A DNA stretch of 12,552 nucleotides, taken from the NCBI GenBank assembly GCA_964610885.1, contig CAZSWR010000095.1, forward strand, positions 1-12,552, given 5' to 3'. The translations under genes and the position numbers were made by a program. Under the pieces are notes generated by a model, which was given only the letters and a program-made list of their open reading frames with translations, had not been told where the DNA came from and made no database searches. The stretch is from CAZSWR01 sp964610885. GTDB lineage: Bacteria; Bacteroidota; Ignavibacteria; Kapaibacteriales; UBA2268. Each line of letters begins with the position of its first letter. Positions within the stretch are counted from its first letter, which is position 1. Positions 1 to 5,506 of this stretch are shown one piece after another.

Positions 1-7
1 CTGATTA

Positions 8-56
8 GATGATGTGGTGATAATAGTTGCAAGTAAAAAGGTAAAAGTAGCAAGTC
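8..56. repeat. Composite intergenic repeat, copy A (GATGATGTG motif plus 32-bp unit)
   Basis: A 14-base GATGATGTGGTGAT motif at 8-21 is followed four bases later by a 32-base unit (25-56) that begins AGTTGCAAG and ends GTAGCAAGTC. The 32-base unit recurs without a mismatch at 9933-9964, again just after a GATGATGTG-type motif. Bases 39-55 are also roughly inverted at 95-113 (AGGTA-AAAGTAGCAAGT against AGGTAGAAAGTTACAAGT), so this copy looks like the left arm of a larger imperfect inverted structure centred on the palindrome at 68-95. No coding sequence is seen. The family is not one I can name. Confidence 0.75.
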
Positions 57-67
57 CAAGACAAGTT

Positions 68-95
68 GTAGGGGCTCAAAATTTTGAACCCCTAC
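68..95. repeat. 28-nt near-perfect palindrome
   Basis: The arms GTAGGGG (68-74) and CCCCTAC (89-95) flank a perfect TCAAAATTTTGA core (76-87). The only mismatch in the whole palindrome is the pair 75/88. No T-run follows on either strand and no gene ends next to it, so a terminator role is not supported. It looks like a dispersed palindromic intergenic repeat or a protein-binding palindrome. Confidence 0.7.
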
Positions 96-128
96 TTGTA
101 ACTTTCTACCTGAAAAAATGTGTATGGG

Positions 129-143
129 CGGGTTCCAAACCCG
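129..143. repeat. Short hairpin CGGGTT-cca-AACCCG
   Basis: A perfect 6-bp stem with a 3-nt loop (CGGGTT 129-134, AACCCG 138-143). Allowing a 4-nt bulge (tggg, 125-128), the stem extends outward with GTA at 122-124 and TAC at 144-146 and the tract continues to resemble a REP-type palindrome. It is too short and lacks flanking T-runs, so it is not a convincing terminator. Confidence 0.5.
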
Positions 144-169
144 TACGAGATTAGTTAATGTGTTGATTA

Positions 170-200
170 CTCGTATGACGACTGCGAGTCGTGCTACGAG
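170..200. repeat. 31-nt hairpin, CTCGTA...TACGAG
   Basis: The outer arms CTCGTA (170-175) and TACGAG (195-200) and the inner arms ACGACT (178-183) and AGTCGT (187-192) are perfectly complementary. They are separated by a 2x2 internal mismatch and closed by a 3-nt loop, giving 12 paired bases out of 14. No T-run follows. The sequence TACGAG also occurs at 145-150 next to the preceding hairpin, so the two hairpins may be modules of one repeat. Confidence 0.65.
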
Positions 201-272
201 AAGAAAATGCAATTGCATATAAACCAGACGTGCCACACTTCGGAGGCTGTTGAAATATTATTTTTCTGGAAG

Positions 273-292
273 CAGTGGGGCTTGCCCCACTG
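273..292. repeat. Perfect hairpin CAGTGGGGC-tt-GCCCCACTG
   Basis: The 9-nt arms are perfectly complementary and separated by TT, which would fold as an 8-bp stem with a 4-nt loop. No T-run follows on either strand, so it is not a standard intrinsic terminator. It sits inside the inverted-repeat-bounded element at 226-482. Confidence 0.75.
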
Positions 293-413
293 TGTATCTC
301 GCGGTAAGTCATTGAAATATCGACAAATCCCCCTACCCTGCTTTTTCAAAGGGGAAAAAATTTTACAATCGCGTAATACGCTGATAATATTAGAGATAGG
401 AACATACTTGAAC

Positions 414-431
414 CCACGGGTTAACTCGTGG
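414..431. repeat. GGTTAACT palindrome, copy 1
   Basis: CCACG (414-418) and CGTGG (427-431) flank GGTTAACT, whose centre GTTAAC is itself palindromic. The 14-base core CCCACGGGTTAACT (413-426) recurs at 10405-10418. Downstream similarity continues loosely in both copies (GGCT, then GATA, then CAGC and TTGTTA), so the two belong to one intergenic repeat family. Confidence 0.7.
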
Positions 432-482
432 ATTGGCTGTTCGATACAATTTCAACAGCTTGTTAGGAGGTGCGGCACGTCT

Positions 483-598
483 TGAGTATCTACCATCCGA
501 GGCTTCAAGCACTCAGACTCAAACGAAGATGCGCAGTTCAATACGAACTAAGATGAATTCTCAAGCAACTGTAGAACAAGTGTATTAGACACCAGAAA
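483..598. other. Non-coding stretch, nothing recognised
   Basis: Between the right end of the candidate element and the adk terminator I see no open frame with a plausible start and ribosome binding site, no strong hairpin and no tRNA-like fold. Confidence 0.5.
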
Positions 599-641
599 AC
601 AAAAAACTCCTGCTCGGAGTGTATGCGTCTCGGGCAGGAGT
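599..641 (-). terminator. Intrinsic terminator of adk
   Basis: Read on the minus strand, ACTCCTGC (634-641 on plus) pairs with GCAGGAGT (606-613), extended inside by CG pairs and two G-U wobbles to a stem of about 12 bp. It is followed at once by a T-rich tract (the A-run at 601-606 on plus, with further As upstream). It lies 21 bp beyond the adk stop codon, in the right orientation to end adk transcription. Confidence 0.85.
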
Positions 642-662
642 TTCGAATATGTATTGTCGTGA

Positions 663-1343
663 TTATATGATGCTGACGACTAAATCGTAGGCAACAGCAA
701 TCGGGTCGAGTATTTCTTTGATTTGCGCGTAGATTTCGTGTATGTCGCCCATTCCGTCGATTCGCCGAGCTAATTTTTTCTTTGTATAGTATTCAATCAA
801 TGGTTTTGTTTGGTTGTTGTATATACGCAAACGGTTTTGTATCGGGCCTTCGGTGTCGTCGAGCCTTTGCACAAGTTCGCCGCAACCAAGGTCGCAAAGC
901 CCGTCGGCTTTCGGAGGATTGTATATCAAATGGTATGATTTGCCACAAACGGGGCATGTGCGGCGCGCGGTCAGCCTGCGGACCAATTCGTCCTCAGGCA
1001 CTTCGAGCACGAGCACGCAATCCAGTTTTTGTTTGATTTGGACCAGCATTCGGTCGTATTCCTCGGCTTGCCGCACTGTGCGCGGGAAGCCATCGAAGAC
1101 GTAGCCCTTCTGGTAGCGGTGGCGTGTCATTTCATTTTTAATTACTTCGATGATAAGATCATCAGGGACCAGCTGGCCGGTTCGCATGGATTCGGCAGCT
1201 TGCAGCCCCAATTCGGTTTTCTGCGCGACGTTAGCACGCAGCAGGTCCCCAGTGGACAATTGCACAATGCCGTAGTCCCTGCAGATATTTTCGGACTGTG
1301 TCCCCTTACCTGCTCCTGGAGGCCCCAAGAAAATGAGTTTCAT
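663..1343 (-). CDS. adk: Adenylate kinase
   Basis: Cytoplasmic enzyme that interconverts ATP + AMP and 2 ADP. At 226 residues it matches the long form with a full LID domain. Visible motifs are the P-loop GPPGAGKGT (7-15), the AMP-site STGDLLR (30-36) and DGFPRT (84-89), the LID (about 126-163) with CPVCGKSYH, then RLDD (160-163), and the QTKPLIEYY helix (178-186). The LID carries four cysteines (130, 133, 150, 154). In the common zinc-binding LID the fourth ligand, Cys or Asp, is three residues after the third. Here residue 153 is Gly and the Cys is at 154, so the knuckle is shifted by one. The start is supported by GAGGAA six bases upstream. The gene stands alone, divergent from corA, and is followed by a clear terminator. 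The last ten or so residues, after EILD, are hydrophobic and extend past the usual end. Confidence 0.97.
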   Translation of the reverse strand: MKLIFLGPPGAGKGTQSENICRDYGIVQLSTGDLLRANVAQKTELGLQAAESMRTGQLVPDDLIIEVIKNEMTRHRYQKGYVFDGFPRTVRQAEEYDRMLVQIKQKLDCVLVLEVPEDELVRRLTARRTCPVCGKSYHLIYNPPKADGLCDLGCGELVQRLDDTEGPIQNRLRIYNNQTKPLIEYYTKKKLARRIDGMGDIHEIYAQIKEILDPIAVAYDLVVSII

Positions 1344-1521
1344 TTCGATTCCTCGATTTGAATATATGTGTTTGAAAAATAATTATTTGCTATTCCAATT
1401 AAAAAAACGTAATTTATTGCTCGATACCTTTTTTCTCGCCAAAGTACAAAATATATATTTGAACCAGTTAAATATATGATTAAATTTGAAATAAAAAAAA
1501 TATAATTTAAGTTTAATAATT
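1344..1521. promoter_or_regulatory. AT-rich divergent intergenic region between adk and corA
   Basis: This 178-bp spacer is strongly AT-rich and must hold promoters for both genes. A good Bacteroidetes-type promoter is visible for corA (given separately). On the adk strand I find only a near match, TATATTTTG around 1447-1455, with one base too many between TA and TTTG and no -33 partner, so I do not call it. Confidence 0.55.
1458..1488 (+). promoter_or_regulatory. Bacteroidetes-type promoter for corA
   Basis: TTTG at 1458-1461, exactly 19 nt, then TAAATTTG at 1481-1488. This matches the known Bacteroidetes sigma-factor consensus (-33 TTTG, -7 TAnnTTTG). Transcription would begin a few bases later, leaving a 5' leader of roughly 25-30 nt before the corA start at 1522. 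That leader is too short for a magnesium riboswitch. Confidence 0.6.
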
Positions 1522-2583
1522 ATGGGCAAAAACAAAAAGAAAACTCGCAGTTCGTACCGCACTCCGCCGGGCACGGTTCAATTCATTGGCACTCAAAGAA
1601 TGGACGCGCCTCGTATTGAACTTATCGAATATAATTCCCACGATTCGCGCAGCTGCGAAAACCCATCGGTCGAGGATTGTTGCAAATTCAACGATGAATA
1701 TATCTCTTGGTTGGAAGTCAAGGGGCTGCACGAAGTGCGCATAATCGAAACAATCGGGCAAAAACTTGGAGTGCATCCGCTGATACTCGAAGACGTCGCC
1801 AACACGGAACACTATCCGAAAATTGAATTCTTCGACAAATATATCTACACCGAACTGAAGCAACTGTTTTTCGACCGCTCCAAGCTCGAGCTGGCCACCG
1901 AACAGGCAAGTTTCCTGCTTGGCCCTTCGTATGTCGTCTCGTTCCTCGAGAGCGACAGCGAAATATTTTCGGAAGTCAAAGACCGAATACTCAACAAAAA
2001 AACAAAAATAGGCACCCGCGGCGCGGACTACCTAAATTACTCTCTAATCGACGCGGTTATCGACAATTATTTTATCGTTACCGACGAAATCGGCGAAGAG
2101 TTAGAGCTGCTCGAGGAGGAAATTGTCGAATCGCCCTCGCCGGCCTCGCTCAAAAGGCTGCACTCGCTCCGCCGCGTACTGATCCAAATCAGGAAAGCCG
2201 TGGCGCCGCTCCGCGAAGTCGTCAGGAAATTCGAAATACTCGAAACGGAACTCATCAGCGACCAGACGAACCTCTACTATCGGGACCTGTACGACCACAC
2301 AGTGCAGATACTCGAATCGGTGGAGACTTACCGGGACACCCTTTCGGCCCTGCTCGACGTTTACCTTTCGAGCACGAGCAACCGGCTCAATTCAGTTATG
2401 AAAGTGCTGACCGTGATCTCCACAATTTTCATACCACTTACGTTTATCGCCGGCGTCTATGGCATGAATTTCCGCATTATGCCCGAGCTGGAATGGGAAT
2501 ATGGCTATGCCTTTGTTTGGCTCGTAATGGTCTTGGTTGCCGGAGGAATGTTGGCCAATTTCAAGAGAAGACGCTGGTTCTAA
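1522..2583 (+). CDS. corA: Magnesium/cobalt transporter CorA
   Basis: Inner-membrane pentameric channel for Mg2+ (also Co2+ and Ni2+). The 353-residue protein has the family layout: a large cytoplasmic domain, a long charged helix rich in Leu and Glu (about 190-290), then two C-terminal transmembrane segments (about 293-313 and 326-345). The signature YGMNF (313-317) ends the first, followed by the loop MPELEWEYGY. The basic tail KRRRW stays in the cytoplasm. The N-terminus, basic and followed by PPGTVQFIG, is of the CorA subtype with a lysine-rich start before the PPG segment. The start codon has no Shine-Dalgarno sequence and sits in an AT-rich leader, common for Bacteroidota. It is a single-gene unit: its own promoter lies upstream and another promoter separates it from the next gene. 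Confidence 0.96.
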   Translation: MGKNKKKTRSSYRTPPGTVQFIGTQRMDAPRIELIEYNSHDSRSCENPSVEDCCKFNDEYISWLEVKGLHEVRIIETIGQKLGVHPLILEDVANTEHYPKIEFFDKYIYTELKQLFFDRSKLELATEQASFLLGPSYVVSFLESDSEIFSEVKDRILNKKTKIGTRGADYLNYSLIDAVIDNYFIVTDEIGEELELLEEEIVESPSPASLKRLHSLRRVLIQIRKAVAPLREVVRKFEILETELISDQTNLYYRDLYDHTVQILESVETYRDTLSALLDVYLSSTSNRLNSVMKVLTVISTIFIPLTFIAGVYGMNFRIMPELEWEYGYAFVWLVMVLVAGGMLANFKRRRWF

Positions 2584-2605
2584 GTTACCAGCACGTGGAT
2601 TAGCT

Positions 2606-2632
2606 GATGAGCTGATGTGATGATGTGGTGAT
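2606..2632. repeat. GATGATGTG repeat, copy B
   Basis: A 27-base tract of GATG-type units starts 22 bases after the corA stop codon. It matches 9901-9927 with two mismatches and shares the 14-mer GATGATGTGGTGAT (2619-2632) with bases 8-21. Unlike the other two copies, it is not followed by the 32-bp unit. Confidence 0.65.
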
Positions 2633-2675
2633 GCGGGGGAATGCTTTTAGGCGAAAATGCCTGGAGTGTGATATA

Positions 2676-2712
2676 GCGCAAGCCCGGTTGCGCGCAGAAA
2701 ATACTTTTTCTG
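2676..2712 (+). terminator. Possible corA terminator (two adjacent hairpins)
   Basis: GCGCAA (2676-2681) pairs with TTGCGC (2688-2693) around a 6-nt loop. Directly after it CAGAAAA (2695-2701) pairs with TTTTCTG (2706-2712), whose 3' arm includes a run of five Ts. The T-run is 11 nt beyond the GC-rich stem, so this is not a classical terminator, and it lies about 90 bp past the corA stop codon. Confidence 0.3.
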
Positions 2713-2797
2713 GCAGGCTCTTGTTGCATTGGCGAATGAAAAAATGGCAGCATTTTCCTTGCTCCAGATATTAGATTTTCGGAATGTGGAAAAGTTC

Positions 2798-2828
2798 TTT
2801 GCAGTTTGGCAGTGCTTAGTTAATTTTG
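2798..2828 (+). promoter_or_regulatory. Bacteroidetes-type promoter for the polysaccharide/PBP2 operon
   Basis: TTTG at 2798-2801, exactly 19 nt, then TAATTTTG at 2821-2828, the same architecture and spacing as the corA promoter. The start codon of the first gene lies 48 nt downstream, giving a leader of roughly 40 nt. No other promoter of this type is obvious within the four genes. Confidence 0.6.
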
Positions 2829-2876
2829 TTGGTTATTGTTGAACGAAATAATTAATACAATTATCTATCGAAGAAT

Positions 2877-4043
2877 ATGAAAAAATCTGCAAAGTTGATG
2901 ACAGTTTCCGAAAGGCTTGATTTAAAGAAAACCAATCCCGGGCTTTATTATTACAAGTGCGTGATGAGGGGGAAGTGGTTCGTTATTGCCTGCGTCCTAT
3001 TGACGACGTTGATATCTGTCTTCTATGCCCTTCAAATGCCGAATTGGTACGCCTCGTCGATGAGCGTCGTGCCGCCGGCAAACAACAGTGGCTCTTCTAT
3101 TAGCGGAATTACAAGCGCTTTGAAAGATATTGGGTTGACGTCGAAACTCGGCTCGAAAGGTGGCGATACATACACTCTCGGCGTCTTTTTCGAGAATCGG
3201 ACGATTAAAGACAGCATTATCAAGATGTTCAACCTGGCAGATGAATACGAAATACCCGAATCCGAAATTTCATTGCTTAGGGCCGCATTCGCCGACAATA
3301 TCAACGTCGGAAGCGAGGAATTTGGAAACTACATCATAAAAGTATGGGACAAAGACCCAGTCAAGGCTCGTGACATGGTGAACAAATACTTCGAGCTGGT
3401 GTCGAACTTGGCCCTGAAGGTCTTCACTCAGGAATCCCGATTGAACAGGGAGAACTTGGAGCGGAGATTGGCCCAAACCGATTCGATTCTCGAAGTGATA
3501 TCGAAAGAAATCGCTGCTTACTCCTCTCGGACAGGAGTCGTCCAACCGGTCGAACAGGCCAAAGCGTTCAGCCAAATGATTTCCGAACTGGCAGCCCAGC
3601 AAATCAAAGAAGAGATTAATCTATCGATACTCCAGAAACGCTATGGCGATAATGATTCGTACTATATGCTCCAGAAAAAAGTTGTCGATGAACTGAAAAA
3701 CCAAATTCGCAAGGCAAAAAACGAACCCGGCGTCTTCGGATCGTTGACGTTCAAAAATGCAACAGAGCTATCCGTGGAATATTTACAATTGCAGGCCCAA
3801 TTCGAAACGTTTACGAAAGTTAAAGCGTTCGTGGTGCCAATGCTCGAAGAGGCCCGATTGAACGAGAGCAAAAATGCTCAAACATTTATCATACTCGATT
3901 CCGCCCTCGTCCCGGACAAAAAAGACCGCCCCAAAAGGAGCATTATTGTTTCCGGTTCGGTGGCTTCAAGTTTGATTCTATCAATAATGATTGCATTGTT
4001 CTGGGGTGTGTTCTCAGACTTTAGGAAATCCGAGAAGGAATAG
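2877..4043 (+). CDS. Wzz/GumC-type polysaccharide chain-length determinant protein
   Basis: Inner-membrane polysaccharide co-polymerase that would set the chain length of an O-antigen, capsule or exopolysaccharide. The 388 residues show the Wzz architecture: a cytoplasmic N-terminus, a transmembrane segment at about 35-54, a large periplasmic domain with a helical, coiled-coil-rich centre (about 184-280), then a proline-rich PDKKDRPKR (347-354) just before the second transmembrane segment (about 355-378) and a short charged tail. The phrase ILDSALVPDKKDRPKR is typical of the pre-TM2 region. There is no C-terminal tyrosine-kinase domain, so it resembles Wzz or the membrane half of Wzc/GumC. 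It is first in a four-gene operon, 2 nt before the membrane ligase/polymerase gene. The start has little Shine-Dalgarno signal (CGAAGAAT just upstream). Confidence 0.85.
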   Translation: MKKSAKLMTVSERLDLKKTNPGLYYYKCVMRGKWFVIACVLLTTLISVFYALQMPNWYASSMSVVPPANNSGSSISGITSALKDIGLTSKLGSKGGDTYTLGVFFENRTIKDSIIKMFNLADEYEIPESEISLLRAAFADNINVGSEEFGNYIIKVWDKDPVKARDMVNKYFELVSNLALKVFTQESRLNRENLERRLAQTDSILEVISKEIAAYSSRTGVVQPVEQAKAFSQMISELAAQQIKEEINLSILQKRYGDNDSYYMLQKKVVDELKNQIRKAKNEPGVFGSLTFKNATELSVEYLQLQAQFETFTKVKAFVVPMLEEARLNESKNAQTFIILDSALVPDKKDRPKRSIIVSGSVASSLILSIMIALFWGVFSDFRKSEKE

Positions 4044-4045
4044 GT

Positions 4046-5506
4046 TTGCGCAAAGCATTAAGAAATATTGCGGATTATCTTTCGGCCAACAGAAATGCGA
4101 TATTGCTGTCTGTTGTGGCTGCTCTTTTCCTGCTTGCGCTCGAAAATTTCGAATTGACGAACAGTCTCCAACTGATTTTGGCCTGTGGGGTTGCCGGTTT
4201 ATTGTTTTTTGTATTGTTTGCTTTCAATCCCAAATTATGGCTTTATTTTTCTGCTGCATCGGTCGGACTGTTTATCCGCGGCGGAACGGATGGCGTCAGT
4301 CCCGGCGACGTCGTTTTCACTCTGACCTTTGCCGTTATGAACGTCTTATGGCTTTGCTGGATGCTGTTCGTTCGGAAAGAAAAAATAATACGAAATTCAG
4401 GCGATTTCCTCATTCTGGTGTTCTTTGGTGTTCTTCTGATCAATTCGATTAGCATTGTCGAAAATGATGTTTCTTTTGTCAAATGGCTAAGTGTTTACAT
4501 AATACTTGTTAACATATTGTTCTATTTCCCGCTCAGGCACTATATCAGAACCAAATTCGACCTAAAAATAATCTTGTTCTGTTTCCTTATATCAGCATTA
4601 GTGCTCACATTCGAGGAGTTTCGTTACTATCGCGACAATTCAATCGCCGGCGCTGTAATGGCGTATCAGTTGGCATTCAAATCGCACATGAATCAGTTGG
4701 TATTTGTTGTGTCCTCGGTTGGTGCGCTCATGGTCGGCATCAACTCGACCAATCGGATAGTAAGGTATTTGTTGATTATCGTTGCCGTAGCGACTTTGGG
4801 CGCGCTTTTGGTGGGATTTGCCCGATCTTTTTGGTTATGCTACGCTCTTGCGCTGTTCGTTGCTGTTTTTATTTTGCGTAAAGAGATACGGAAAAGGTTT
4901 ATACTATACATGATGATAATGGTCATCGGCACTGTTGGATTCGGCGCAGTAACGCTCAAAGAGAAGGCTAAGTACTTCTTCTTCATGGTTGGTAGCATGT
5001 TCGAATCCGCAACAAAAGTAAAAACGGACGGGTCGCTTCAGTATAGAAAATATGAATTCGATGGATGCAAAACAGAAATTGCAAAGCATCAGTATTCCGG
5101 TTCCGGTATCGAGGCCAAATTCCGTTTTCTGTATTTATCAGCAAAGGATCCGTACTATACTTATGTCCGCTCGCCGCACAATTCATACTATTATATGGCT
5201 TTCGTGATGGGCATTCCGATGGCAATTTGTTTCCATGGATTCCTCGCATTCTATTTACTCAAGATATTAAAATATGCTTGGCTCTCAAAAGATCATTACT
5301 TTAGGGCATACTCCATGATCGCTATCGCCGGGCTGATGACATTATTAATTACTAGTACCATAACATCGATATTTTTACAGCGCGATGCCGCCGTGGTGGC
5401 TGCATTGTGCATTTTCTTGGCTTCGAGAGTCGAAGAAGAATATAAAAAATCGAAGGATTTATCATCCGAGGCTGGACAATGGCAACTAAACGCACAATTG
5501 ACATAA
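4046..5506 (+). CDS. O-antigen ligase/polymerase-like membrane protein (Wzy/WaaL superfamily)
   Basis: A polytopic inner-membrane protein of 486 residues with about ten or more hydrophobic segments. It probably polymerises or transfers an undecaprenyl-linked glycan on the periplasmic side. Support: an Arg at the end of a membrane segment (GFARSFWL, 257-264), a large soluble loop (about 305-375) with QYRKYEFDG and SGSGIE, then RSPHNSYYYMAFVMGIP (375-391), which fits the Wzy_C/O-antigen ligase His-Asn motif before a glycine-containing membrane helix. The start is TTG at 4046, only 2 nt after the upstream stop codon, with GAGAAGGA placed to serve as ribosome binding site; no in-frame ATG occurs before residue 98. 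Its 3' end overlaps mrdA by 28 nt. Ligase and polymerase cannot be told apart by eye, and the exact substrate is unknown. Tight coupling to Wzz favours a polymer-handling role. Confidence 0.8.
   Translation: MRKALRNIADYLSANRNAILLSVVAALFLLALENFELTNSLQLILACGVAGLLFFVLFAFNPKLWLYFSAASVGLFIRGGTDGVSPGDVVFTLTFAVMNVLWLCWMLFVRKEKIIRNSGDFLILVFFGVLLINSISIVENDVSFVKWLSVYIILVNILFYFPLRHYIRTKFDLKIILFCFLISALVLTFEEFRYYRDNSIAGAVMAYQLAFKSHMNQLVFVVSSVGALMVGINSTNRIVRYLLIIVAVATLGALLVGFARSFWLCYALALFVAVFILRKEIRKRFILYMMIMVIGTVGFGAVTLKEKAKYFFFMVGSMFESATKVKTDGSLQYRKYEFDGCKTEIAKHQYSGSGIEAKFRFLYLSAKDPYYTYVRSPHNSYYYMAFVMGIPMAICFHGFLAFYLLKILKYAWLSKDHYFRAYSMIAIAGLMTLLITSTITSIFLQRDAAVVAALCIFLASRVEEEYKKSKDLSSEAGQWQLNAQLT

Larger units (their letters stand above)
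226..482. mobile_element. Candidate MITE-like element with imperfect terminal inverted repeats
   Basis: The left end (226-256) and the reverse complement of the right end (449-482) share an outer AGACGTGCC, then CAC after one mismatch, and an inner GCTGTTGAAAT, separated by a few unmatched bases. These make inverted repeats of 31 and 34 nt enclosing a 257-bp segment. The interior holds a perfect hairpin (273-292), a weaker CCCCT/AGGGG pair (330-354) and a GGTTAACT-centred palindrome (414-431). No transposase is encoded. An open frame at 207-485 encodes nothing recognisable and simply reads through the palindromes. I see no convincing target-site duplication, so mobility is inferred from structure only. 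A structured RNA or a degraded insertion sequence are alternatives. Confidence 0.5.

Noticed and set aside
1..60. CRISPR-like direct repeats
   Set aside because: The repeated units are two isolated copies 9.9 kb apart with no regular spacers and no cas genes.
120..150. tRNA T-arm-like sequence (GGGTTCCAAACCC)
   Set aside because: No acceptor, D-arm or anticodon arm can be placed around it; it is just a short hairpin.
273..292. Strong hairpin as an intrinsic terminator
   Set aside because: No T-run follows on either strand and no gene ends next to it.
207..485. 92-residue open frame on the plus strand
   Set aside because: It spans the inverted-repeat-bounded element almost exactly, reads through its palindromes, has no ribosome binding site and resembles no protein family.
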